Below, in pieces: positions 26,225-34,030 of a DNA stretch of 37,584 nucleotides. Below the pieces are notes generated by a model. The model saw only the letters and a program-made list of their open reading frames with translations. It did not search any database and had not been told where the DNA came from. Position numbers and translations under genes: made by a program. This DNA comes from Candidatus Krumholzibacteriota bacterium (lineage in GTDB: Bacteria; Krumholzibacteriota; Krumholzibacteriia; Krumholzibacteriales; Krumholzibacteriaceae): NCBI GenBank assembly GCA_030667985.1, contig DAOUUU010000008.1:1-37584 (forward strand), written 5' to 3'. Positions within the stretch are counted from its first letter, which is position 1. The number at the start of each line of letters is the position of its first letter.

Positions 26225-27166
26225 TTAGTAGCTGAAGTTCACCGTGATCCTGTGGGTGCTCCCCAGGAACCCGAGGTCCTCCCACGCGTAATCAAGTCCT
26301 ATATCAGAGGTTTGGCTAGTGTCGATCCTGAATCCAAGCCCCCACGCGAGGCCTTCGGTATCGTAATTTATATTGTAACCGCCGCGCATATAGAAGAACT
26401 GATTGAACGCATACTCCATACCTACGTTCATTCTCTCTTTGTTATCGGCGGGATGCGAGAACTCGCCCGCCGCGAGCAATGCATGCGCACCCCTCCGGAA
26501 AGCGTCAACCGACAAACCCACCTTGAAGAGTGTTGGGAGTTTCGACGCGCGATCGTCGAAATCCACTTCTCCTCCGAGACTCTGGATCATCATACCGAGT
26601 TTCATGCCCTGAATTCCGATGCGATACACCAGCCCGAAATCGAAGGCGAGCGTCTCCTCGCTCCTGTCCGCAAGACCCATGTGGATAAAATGGCCCGTAA
26701 AACCGGCGCTGAACCGATCGGTGAAATACATCGCATACGAGAGACTGAATGACATATCGCCCGCATCGAAGAATCTATCCGTACCCTCGGGCATATAGAT
26801 CGTTCGTTCCTCCTGCGGATCCATAGCAAGAGCTCGAGCACTGATCCCGAATGTGCCGGGGAGATAGGGCGTCGTGAAGACCGCGCCGACAAAGTAGATA
26901 TCGATATCCGCCGGCCAGACCACTGTATTGAGTGTCACCTGCGTACGGGTGAGCTCCACCATCCCGGCCGGGTTCCAGTAGATCGATGTCGCATCGTTGG
27001 CGACCGCGGTATAGGCGTTTCCCATACCAGCAGCACGTGCTGATACCCCGATCTTCAGGAACTGCGCGGCGAAGGTTCCCACCTTCTCGAACGGCTTCGT
27101 TCCTCCCAAAGCGAAACCGGGAATCAGCATCAGGAGAAGAACCCCCATGAATGCCTTGCGCTTCAT
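26225..27166 (-). CDS. PorV/PorQ-like (UPF0164) outer-membrane protein
   Basis: The product has about 313 residues with a signal peptide ('MGVLLLMLIPGFALG') and the family N-terminus 'AAQFLKIGVSARAAGMGNAY' followed by 'ATSIYWNPAGM'. The rest is amphipathic beta strands typical of FadL/PorV-type barrels, ending in an aromatic ('ITVNFSY'). In Bacteroidetes PorV shuttles type-IX cargo, and PorQ-like relatives have less clear roles. Here it directly follows a secreted protein with a type-IX-like C-terminal domain, so a role in its export or anchoring is a reasonable inference. The ORF track starts at 27208. ATG 27166 has GAGGAGG 7 nt upstream and begins the signal peptide. Confidence 0.87.
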   Translation of the reverse strand: MKRKAFMGVLLLMLIPGFALGGTKPFEKVGTFAAQFLKIGVSARAAGMGNAYTAVANDATSIYWNPAGMVELTRTQVTLNTVVWPADIDIYFVGAVFTTPYLPGTFGISARALAMDPQEERTIYMPEGTDRFFDAGDMSFSLSYAMYFTDRFSAGFTGHFIHMGLADRSEETLAFDFGLVYRIGIQGMKLGMMIQSLGGEVDFDDRASKLPTLFKVGLSVDAFRRGAHALLAAGEFSHPADNKERMNVGMEYAFNQFFYMRGGYNINYDTEGLAWGLGFRIDTSQTSDIGLDYAWEDLGFLGSTHRITVNFSY

Positions 27167-27208
27167 CACCAAACCTCCTCGGAGAGAATGAATCATTAAT
27201 AATCTCAT

Positions 27209-29680
27209 CTATCTGATAACGACGAACTTCCCGATCGTCCTCGGGAAACTGTCGTCTTCAGGCTCCACTGAAAAAAGGTAGACGCCGCTCGTTACATCCT
27301 GGCCGTTCCGCGATACCAGATCCCAAGAGAGCGTCCCGTTCGATCCGTCGTTGTGGAGGATCTCGACCAGGTCCCCTGCCACACTGTAGATCCTGACCGT
27401 GCTCTGGCAGGCCGGGAGATTACGGAACTCTATCTTGATCCCGGTCGGATCGTCCTGGTTCGGCTCCAGCCGCCACGGTTCCATAGTCTTCTCGGTTGCG
27501 GGATTCGGCACGACATATACTTCGTTCTCGTTATACCCGGCCGCGAGCTGTGCGTCCGAGACAGGATTGGTGAATATGAAGTTGGACGAAGGATCACCGT
27601 AATAGTTGGGCCGTACAGGCACGCCGTCCATAATCAGGTGGTCATAGGCCGTCACACTGTAGAAGTAATTCATACCATTGTGCACGTTGTAATCGACATA
27701 CTTGTAATACTGTAGCCCACCCTCGAAACCCAGGTTGTACCGGGCCATCGCCTCGAGTGTGTCGCACTCCTCGTTAGTCAGGCCGGGCGGGCATGGAACA
27801 GTATCGAGAGGCGCATAGTAAACGCTCTCCTCGAACATCTGTATGATCTTTTCCTTTTCACCCAGGTTCACGAGCGGTTCGTACTGCCATCCTCCTTCGC
27901 TGAATGGCCTCTTGAACTCTACGTCGGGCAGGATGCCGTTGATGAGATCCCGTTCCTCGAGAAGCTGCCAGAGATCCCTTCCGGGTCCGCTCATGACCGT
28001 AGTGCCGAGCGGCCTGTTCCATCCATCGGCACGCCATATGCGAAAACCCTCGAAGTCGAGTTCGAGCGTACTCACATCGGGTGTGATCTCGCTGAAGTTA
28101 TCCCATAGCAGAGTCACCTTGTTGTCTCCGGGAATTATCCGCATTTTGGGCGGCGGTGGAGCGGAACCGACGAGCCAGTTGATCTGGGTCTCCTTGCCTT
28201 CGACACCGGTCTGGTAATCGGTGAATGTCGCATTTCCCTTCGAACAACGCGTATCCGCCCAGAGGGCGTCCTCTTCACGGCAATCGTTGTTGATCCAGAT
28301 AATCTCGCCCTTCACGGCGGACTTTATCTCGTCGACTCCATCGCAGGAGTCGGTCTCGATTCCTATTGCCGGACCGTACAGAGGTGTTTCCCTGCCATTG
28401 ATCCCTGTCTCGGAATTGCCGTCGATATCGAACCAGTTGCCCTTGTAGGTGAGCGCAGCACTCGCCGCGCTCTTCAGCATTCCGTCAATGCCCAAGCCGC
28501 AGCAGAAGGCAATCTGCAGGACCATCATGCTGTCCGGTTCTAGTTGCCTGAAGGGCCCTGTAGCGAGAAGCATCCGGTAATCCCTCGGGACTATCCCGGG
28601 ACGATCTATGCCGGCCTTGCTCATCAGCTCGTAACGCTGAAAATCGTTCGTCGGATCACCGCCGCTCTCGTAAGGCTGGTCGCCCGAAAAGTTCTGATAG
28701 GACGTGATACCGACCGTCGGGGGAGCATTCTCTCCCAACGGATCGGTATCATGTCCAAGGAAGAGAACGCCGAGGATACCGAGCGTCTGGCCCTCGTCGC
28801 CGTCGTCATCCTGAAAGGTCGCTATGTCTATTCGGATCGGGATTTCTCTTTCGCCCTGTTTGGCACAGACGATTCCCCTCCAAAGCGCGGTCTGGTCGTC
28901 CATCCAGTACTGCTCGCGGAGACGGGGACCAGCGTCACCGTCGGCGAAGAAACCGACATAGACATCCTCGATGATCTCATTGCCGTAGTTCCATATCTTG
29001 TACTCTATGCCGACGAAGTTGTAGAAACGCTCCTCCTCCCACTGGTAGCTCTCCTGGCGGACGAAGAGGCCGAGCGGAGTATGCTCGGGATTGATCTGTA
29101 GCGAGTAGGGCTGGTCGTCTGTGAACCAGCAGGAGAACATCTGCTTGCCTATAGCGGCGAAGTCCTCGTCTATCTTCCCGTCGAGATCGTCATCGCGGCC
29201 GTTCAGCCAATCCTCGTCTATCAAACCGTCCTTGTCGTCATCGGGAGGGCTCGGAAGTCGTGCACCGCCCGCCATGCCCTCGAAGGCCCGATATATGACG
29301 TCGACGTCCTCACGTGTCGGCCTGAACTCAGCAGCGTATGCCGATGTGGAAACAACCGGGATACCGCCTCTCTTCGCGCCAAACCAGAGGCCCGCAACAT
29401 ATATATATTCGACTCCGGAGTTGGCCGGCCACTGAGCGGACGGTGATTCCGACATCTCCTGCGTCGAGCTTGGGTAGGAACCGAACACGCCCCAGTTCGT
29501 AACGTTTACCTGAAGGTTGCCCACATTATGGACCGCGCTTCCATCGAGAACCATAATCCGTTCCAGGGCCTTGAGTTTATCCAAAGACTCCTGATTATTG
29601 TCCCTGGCTAGTAGAGGCGTCCCGGCAAGCGCGCAGACAAGTGCCGCCGTGGCCGCCAGTCGCAATCTTCTGTTCCCCAT
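27209..29680 (-). CDS. Large secreted protein with FlgD-like/type-IX-like C-terminal domain
   Basis: The 823-residue product has a signal peptide ('RLAATAALVCALAGTPLLA'), a long region of unknown fold and an acidic stretch with two calcium-loop-like repeats ('PDDDKDGLIDED', 'RDDDLDGKIDED') near residues 145-175. The C-terminal domain of about 85 residues begins 'VYVVPNPA' and ends 'GVYLFSVEPEDDSF...GKFVVIR'. Such 'PNPA ... SGVYLF ... GKFVV' domains are the FlgD-like/type A sorting domains found on secreted proteins of FCB bacteria. I do not recognise an enzymatic domain. It follows the TonB-dependent receptor by 29 nt and precedes the PorV-like gene. A decayed copy of the same family lies at 33095-33330. 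The stop is TAG. Confidence 0.83.
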   Translation of the reverse strand: MGNRRLRLAATAALVCALAGTPLLARDNNQESLDKLKALERIMVLDGSAVHNVGNLQVNVTNWGVFGSYPSSTQEMSESPSAQWPANSGVEYIYVAGLWFGAKRGGIPVVSTSAYAAEFRPTREDVDVIYRAFEGMAGGARLPSPPDDDKDGLIDEDWLNGRDDDLDGKIDEDFAAIGKQMFSCWFTDDQPYSLQINPEHTPLGLFVRQESYQWEEERFYNFVGIEYKIWNYGNEIIEDVYVGFFADGDAGPRLREQYWMDDQTALWRGIVCAKQGEREIPIRIDIATFQDDDGDEGQTLGILGVLFLGHDTDPLGENAPPTVGITSYQNFSGDQPYESGGDPTNDFQRYELMSKAGIDRPGIVPRDYRMLLATGPFRQLEPDSMMVLQIAFCCGLGIDGMLKSAASAALTYKGNWFDIDGNSETGINGRETPLYGPAIGIETDSCDGVDEIKSAVKGEIIWINNDCREEDALWADTRCSKGNATFTDYQTGVEGKETQINWLVGSAPPPPKMRIIPGDNKVTLLWDNFSEITPDVSTLELDFEGFRIWRADGWNRPLGTTVMSGPGRDLWQLLEERDLINGILPDVEFKRPFSEGGWQYEPLVNLGEKEKIIQMFEESVYYAPLDTVPCPPGLTNEECDTLEAMARYNLGFEGGLQYYKYVDYNVHNGMNYFYSVTAYDHLIMDGVPVRPNYYGDPSSNFIFTNPVSDAQLAAGYNENEVYVVPNPATEKTMEPWRLEPNQDDPTGIKIEFRNLPACQSTVRIYSVAGDLVEILHNDGSNGTLSWDLVSRNGQDVTSGVYLFSVEPEDDSFPRTIGKFVVIR

Positions 29681-29709
29681 TGCCTTATCCTCCCTGCCGT
29701 TAGGAGCGA

Positions 29710-32700
29710 TTAGAACTCAAATCCAAACCCGATCCTCCAACGTCTGTGCGAATCCCAGATCGTCGGATCGTTGATGGGTGTGAAATCGTCGATGCCGTCC
29801 TCGTCGAGATCCTGCAAGTAGGCTCCGCCGTACTGACCCGTCTCGGTGAGGTAGGAACCAAGATCCATCCGGGCGTTTACCATCCCCGGCCATGCTCTAG
29901 GGTCGGTGCCGCCCGGCAGAAGAAGATTTTCATCGAGGAGGTTCCGGCCCTCGAAGAAAAGTGCAAGCTCCTGTCCATATATTCTGAATTTCTTTCTTCC
30001 CTGCAGGTTTATAACGTGTGTCGAGGGCAGCCGCTCCGAGTTTTCCCAAAGGGGATCCTGACGGCGCGCGAAACGGTCATAAGGCGTCCAGGGAAGGCCG
30101 CTGCCGTACGAATAGACGACCGTAGCGCCCCACATGTTCTTGTTCTGGATCCTGAGAATCACGTTGAGGGTGTGCCTCTGATCCCAGTCAAGGGGCAGCT
30201 CCTGTGTCGGCAGGTGACTGAGTCCCACCGCCGTCACGCCGAAGTCCGCGTCGCTCGCCACACCGTCTGCATATGAGAAAGTGTATGATACCTCTCCGCC
30301 GATGTAATGGCTCAATCTCTTCTCAACACTCAACTCCACACCCCGCGAACTCGCGTAGGTCCTGTTTATATACCGCTGACCCTGGATCCCAAGCTCGGCA
30401 TCCGTTACACGGGTCGAGGAAATCAGACCGTAGATATCCTTGTTGAAGACGACCAGGTGGCTCGCGACCGTCTCGGTAAACTGGTGGGAGATGCCGGCCT
30501 GGTATGAGACGGTGAGCTCCTCGTCGAGGTCCGGGTTTCCGATGATCCCGACGCCGCTGATCAGATCCTGAGTCTGGAAGAGGTAGGCCCTGCTCGGCCA
30601 TTGTGTGAACCTTCCGTAGTGGAAGTGGAACTTGTCGCGGTCGGTGATCGGGAACGCGAATCCGAGCCGCGGGCTGATCTGGAATTTGTACTTCTCGACG
30701 TTCGGATCGATGTCGCCGCTGTTGATCAGGATCTGCGTATTGTTCCCCGGAGAGAAGAAATCGACACGGACGCCGCCGTTGACGACCATCCCCTGGTATT
30801 CCCACTTGTCCTGCACGTAATAGGAGGCTTCGGGATTGAAGTTATGAAAGATATTAACGCTCCGTCCCTGGATATAGTCGCCGCCCTCGACCGGGGTCTG
30901 ACGCCCGGGATAGAGCCTGTGCTCCTCGTTCAGGTCGTTGTATATAAACTGGATCCCTGTCTTGAAACGGTGGTTTTCCCATTTCTTCGAGGTCAGGTCC
31001 GCCTTGGCAATATAGGTGACTGAACTCCTGTCACGGTACTCCGGGTAGTCGTAGCCGGTGACAAAATAGGGGTAATCGGGGTCGGTGTAGAAGAGCTGGT
31101 TGCTCACGCCGCTGAACTGGAATGTTCCATTCGGCAGGATGACTGGCAGGCCGGCGGTCAAATAGTCGGCCGGTTCCTTGTCATCGACCGACTCCATCCT
31201 ATTGAACTGTACGCGGCTCAGATTGACCGTATAGAGGACATCATCGCTGACGTTATGGTTCATCTGAACCTTAAGGTTGATGTTGTCCGATGTGGTCGTC
31301 GTTGTCCTATCGGCGGAGTTAAAATAGACGTAGCTCGAATCATCCCTGAAGTAGCTGAAATTGCTCTCGGGGTTCTGGAAGCCCTCGAAGAGGACCATGC
31401 TCTCGTACCGTTCGAGCTGGCTGTTCTCGTTTATGATCGCCTCGTCCCAGATGACCTCGACTTCATCGCCTCTGGAGTTTCGAACGATCCGGGCAAAGAA
31501 ATTGTCGTAGCGGAGAATCTGCGCGGGTGCCGAGGGATTATTGGGATCGCGCACTTTCGCGAAGACGACTATCGGATAGATCGTCCTGCGGCGCTGCTCC
31601 AGGGTACCGGGGTAAGCGGTCGCCCGCGGTAGTTCCTGGTCTATCCAGGGACCGTGATAGACGCTCACGTATTCACCGAAGGATCTCGCGTATTCGGCCG
31701 GGACATCGCGGCTGGGACGGAGAACGGTGAAGCGGTAGATCTTCTGAACGTAGCCCTCGATGTTCCAGTTATGTATGTAGCGGTCGCTCACGCTGTGCGA
31801 GTAGATCGCCTCGCCGACCACCTTGAGTCTCGGATTGACCTTCCAGGCGAGCTTACCCTGGACGTTATAACTCGTTTGAAGCCGGGGTGTGTACTTGATC
31901 AGATCGTTGAGCAGTTTCTGCTCTTCCTTACGGGAGACTGTCCAGTTCTCGCCATCGGTGAAAGTCGCCTCTCCCGACAGATAATAGGTAAGGTTATCGA
32001 GGAATGTCGGCCCTCCTAATCCCAGGCTGACACGGTCGTAGTTTGTATAGGTCTTGTCCTTCCGGCCGAAATCATCGGTCATGTACCTGATCTGGCCTTC
32101 AAAGGTCTTGCCCCCCTCACGAGTGCTTACATTGATAATTGCCGATTGGGCATTTCCGTATTCCGCATCCATCCCTCCGGTGATGACCTCGCTGTTGTCG
32201 GTGGCAAGGAGACCGACCGAGATCGCTCCACCGCCCAAGGGATCATCGACGGGCACACCGTCGATCTGGAATGATACCTCTCCCGAACGTCCGCCGCGCA
32301 CGTGCAATTCGTCGCCGGTCTTCACAATGCCGCTCTTTAGTGCGAGAGCCTCGGCGATGTCATCCACTGGAAGATCCTGGAGCTCTTCACCCGATACGCG
32401 GTGGGAGACGTCACTCTCGGTAACTTCGATTTGGGGCAGCTCGGCCTCAACGATGATCTCCTGGGTTCTTCCTACGATCGTCTCTTCGAGCCTGAATGTG
32501 ATTTCGACGACCTCTCCTCCGCCTATCCTGACGTTGGGCTTATCCTCGGTCTTGTAACCCATCATCATGGCCCTGACGGTATACGTACCAACAGGAACGC
32601 CGACCACCGTGAAGGAGCCGTCGGTGAGTGTCATTCCTCCCATCGTCGTACCTAAGACCACAACGTTCGCGTAGGCGAGGGATTCTCCAGTGGCAGCATC

Positions 32701-32817
32701 TACGACCTTGCCGGTGATCCGGCCCGACTGCGCTTGGACATCAGCCGTAGTCATCAGCAAGGTCAAGGGCATAATTAGAACATAAAAAACAACGAAGAAT
32801 GCAGAGCGGCCTCTCAT
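29710..32817 (-). CDS. TonB-dependent outer-membrane receptor with carboxypeptidase-like regulatory domain
   Basis: The product has about 1035 residues. A signal peptide ('VFYVLIMPLTLLMTTADVQA') is followed by a CarboxypepD_reg-like beta-sandwich ('RITGKVVDAATGESLAYANV', 'GVPVGTYTVRAMMMGYK') at about residues 30-105, a TonB-box-like 'QEIIVEAE', a plug domain ('ELHVRGGRSGEVSFQIDGVP', 'GGMDAEYGNAQSAIINVSTREG' in part) and a large barrel ending 'WRIGFGFEF' with terminal Phe. It would import or display a ligand using the TonB-ExbBD system encoded 5 kb downstream; the ligand is unknown. The ORF track starts at 32850. ATG 32817 has AAGGAG 7 nt upstream and begins near the signal peptide. It is the first gene of a four-gene operon. 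Confidence 0.93.
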   Translation of the reverse strand: MRGRSAFFVVFYVLIMPLTLLMTTADVQAQSGRITGKVVDAATGESLAYANVVVLGTTMGGMTLTDGSFTVVGVPVGTYTVRAMMMGYKTEDKPNVRIGGGEVVEITFRLEETIVGRTQEIIVEAELPQIEVTESDVSHRVSGEELQDLPVDDIAEALALKSGIVKTGDELHVRGGRSGEVSFQIDGVPVDDPLGGGAISVGLLATDNSEVITGGMDAEYGNAQSAIINVSTREGGKTFEGQIRYMTDDFGRKDKTYTNYDRVSLGLGGPTFLDNLTYYLSGEATFTDGENWTVSRKEEQKLLNDLIKYTPRLQTSYNVQGKLAWKVNPRLKVVGEAIYSHSVSDRYIHNWNIEGYVQKIYRFTVLRPSRDVPAEYARSFGEYVSVYHGPWIDQELPRATAYPGTLEQRRRTIYPIVVFAKVRDPNNPSAPAQILRYDNFFARIVRNSRGDEVEVIWDEAIINENSQLERYESMVLFEGFQNPESNFSYFRDDSSYVYFNSADRTTTTTSDNINLKVQMNHNVSDDVLYTVNLSRVQFNRMESVDDKEPADYLTAGLPVILPNGTFQFSGVSNQLFYTDPDYPYFVTGYDYPEYRDRSSVTYIAKADLTSKKWENHRFKTGIQFIYNDLNEEHRLYPGRQTPVEGGDYIQGRSVNIFHNFNPEASYYVQDKWEYQGMVVNGGVRVDFFSPGNNTQILINSGDIDPNVEKYKFQISPRLGFAFPITDRDKFHFHYGRFTQWPSRAYLFQTQDLISGVGIIGNPDLDEELTVSYQAGISHQFTETVASHLVVFNKDIYGLISSTRVTDAELGIQGQRYINRTYASSRGVELSVEKRLSHYIGGEVSYTFSYADGVASDADFGVTAVGLSHLPTQELPLDWDQRHTLNVILRIQNKNMWGATVVYSYGSGLPWTPYDRFARRQDPLWENSERLPSTHVINLQGRKKFRIYGQELALFFEGRNLLDENLLLPGGTDPRAWPGMVNARMDLGSYLTETGQYGGAYLQDLDEDGIDDFTPINDPTIWDSHRRWRIGFGFEF

Positions 32818-32939
32818 TGTCTTGCTCCTTGCCTTACGATTTTCGAACATCGAGGTACATTCCCCTTAAGGTGCATGAAGAATGGACACGGGGGAACGTT
32901 GGGTGGGGGTTTCAATAACTCCCTCGCTTGCCATGGATA

Positions 32940-32968
32940 AATATATACAGCGCCTTGTTATTAGTCAA
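32940..32968 (-). promoter_or_regulatory. Sigma70-type promoter for the receptor operon
   Basis: TTGACT (32963-32968), a 17-nt spacer and TATATT (32940-32945) read on the minus strand, about 120 nt before the receptor ATG. The surrounding gap (32818-33094) is otherwise featureless apart from a run of eight A residues (plus strand) near 32988. Confidence 0.75.
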
Positions 32969-33094
32969 TTAATTTGCCGGCGGCCCCAAAAAAAAGAGAC
33001 CGCTTCACTTGGGACCATCTCCGTCCTCGTCACATTTCCATTTAACTCATTACAACAGCAGTGAATACCGATATAATACCATCCTTTACTCTCT

Positions 33095-33330
33095 CTATCT
33101 GATCAGGGTGAACTTCCCGATATGACTCGGGAGGCTGTCATCTTCCGGTTCCACTGAAAAGAGATATATGCCGCTCGTCACATCCTGGCCGTTCCGCGAC
33201 ACCAGGTCCCACTCGAGCGTCCCGTCCGACCCGTCGTTGTAGAGACGTCTCCCTACGGCCCATCCCTGTCATCGGATCACCGTCGATGTTAAACCAATTG
33301 CCTTCGGCGGTACTCTCGGGACCTCGCCGT
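33095..33330 (-). pseudogene. Remnant of a paralog of the 823-aa FlgD-CTD protein, with large internal deletion
   Basis: Two pieces of the family are joined here in different frames. The upstream piece reads 'GNWFNIDGDPMTGMGRRETSL', matching 'GNWFDIDGNSETGINGRETPL' near residue 413 of the protein at 27209. The downstream piece reads 'NDGSDGTLEWDLVSRNGQDV' and on to 'GKFTLIR' plus TAG, matching that protein from about residue 777 to its end. About 350 codons between them are missing, and the junction falls in a short shared CTCTACAACG-like stretch, so a deletion followed by decay is likely. No start codon or ribosome site is visible. It lies between the V-ATPase operon and the receptor promoter. 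Confidence 0.82.
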
Positions 33331-33388
33331 TATGGTCAAACGATTTCAAAGAATTGCGGGAGTACTACGTGGAGTGGAAATGACGCGC

Positions 33389-34021
33389 CTAGGAGCTGCC
33401 CTCACGCTGCTGTACCATATCCTTGATCTTCATCAGACGCGTCTGGTTGCTGCGTTCGTTCTCGCTCAGCTTGTCCTCTATGCTCCTGATGGCTCCTTCG
33501 AGATCGGGAATCAGGACATACTCGAGAGCGTTTACTCGCCGCCTCGTCTTCTCGAGCTCTTCGGACATCAGAAAGAGGGCGTTTTCGAGCTAGGTCAGAC
33601 GGAGCAGACCGCCGATAGATCCAAAGAGCTTTTCGAAAGCGTTATCGAGCTCCGGCGAGACAGCGACCACCGAATATGCCGGATCCCCCTCCGGCATGGT
33701 GAATTCGAACACGGGTATCTTGACGTTCATCTCGTTGCGCGTCTTGAGACGGAGCTCGCCCTGCTTCGTGCTGAGGCCCAGCGCATCCTCGAGCTGCTGC
33801 CGGCCGGTTGCCGCGCGACCCTCGAGAAAATGAAAACCGATAACGAGAAAATCGTCCTCTACACTTCGCCTCAGTTCGGTCGTCTCCTTGACGAGAGCGA
33901 AGAAGTTCTGCATCAACTTCTCCTGCTTGGTCTTGAGCAGCTTGTGGCCCCGCCTGGCGAGTTCGAGCCTGCGCCGCTGGCGGAGCAACATCATCCGGTT
34001 GGGATTGACCTTGCGTTTCAA
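33389..34021 (-). CDS. atpD: V/A-type ATPase subunit D, interrupted by an in-frame TAG at codon 144
   Basis: Subunit D is the coiled-coil central stalk of the V/A-ATPase rotor. The ORF track lists only 143 residues (33590..34021), but the same frame continues after the TAG at 33590-33592 for 66 more codons. These read '[20 protein letters not shown]', '[20 protein letters not shown]' and on to a TAG at 33389. Those are the conserved C-terminal helix sequences of subunit D, so the full length is 210 residues, as in the family. The amber falls at the equivalent of the third or fourth residue of the 'LAELENAL' stretch. Without readthrough the protein would lose half of its stalk. The start is TTG with AAGGAG 5 nt upstream, 9 nt after the B-subunit stop. 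It is the last gene of the operon. Confidence 0.9.
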
Positions 34022-34030
34022 CTCCGCTCC

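Noticed and set aside
32986-33020. Possible terminator of the V-ATPase operon next to an eight-T run (minus strand)
   Set aside because: The only pairing in front of the T run is GAGA/TCTC over a long loop, too weak to support a terminator call.
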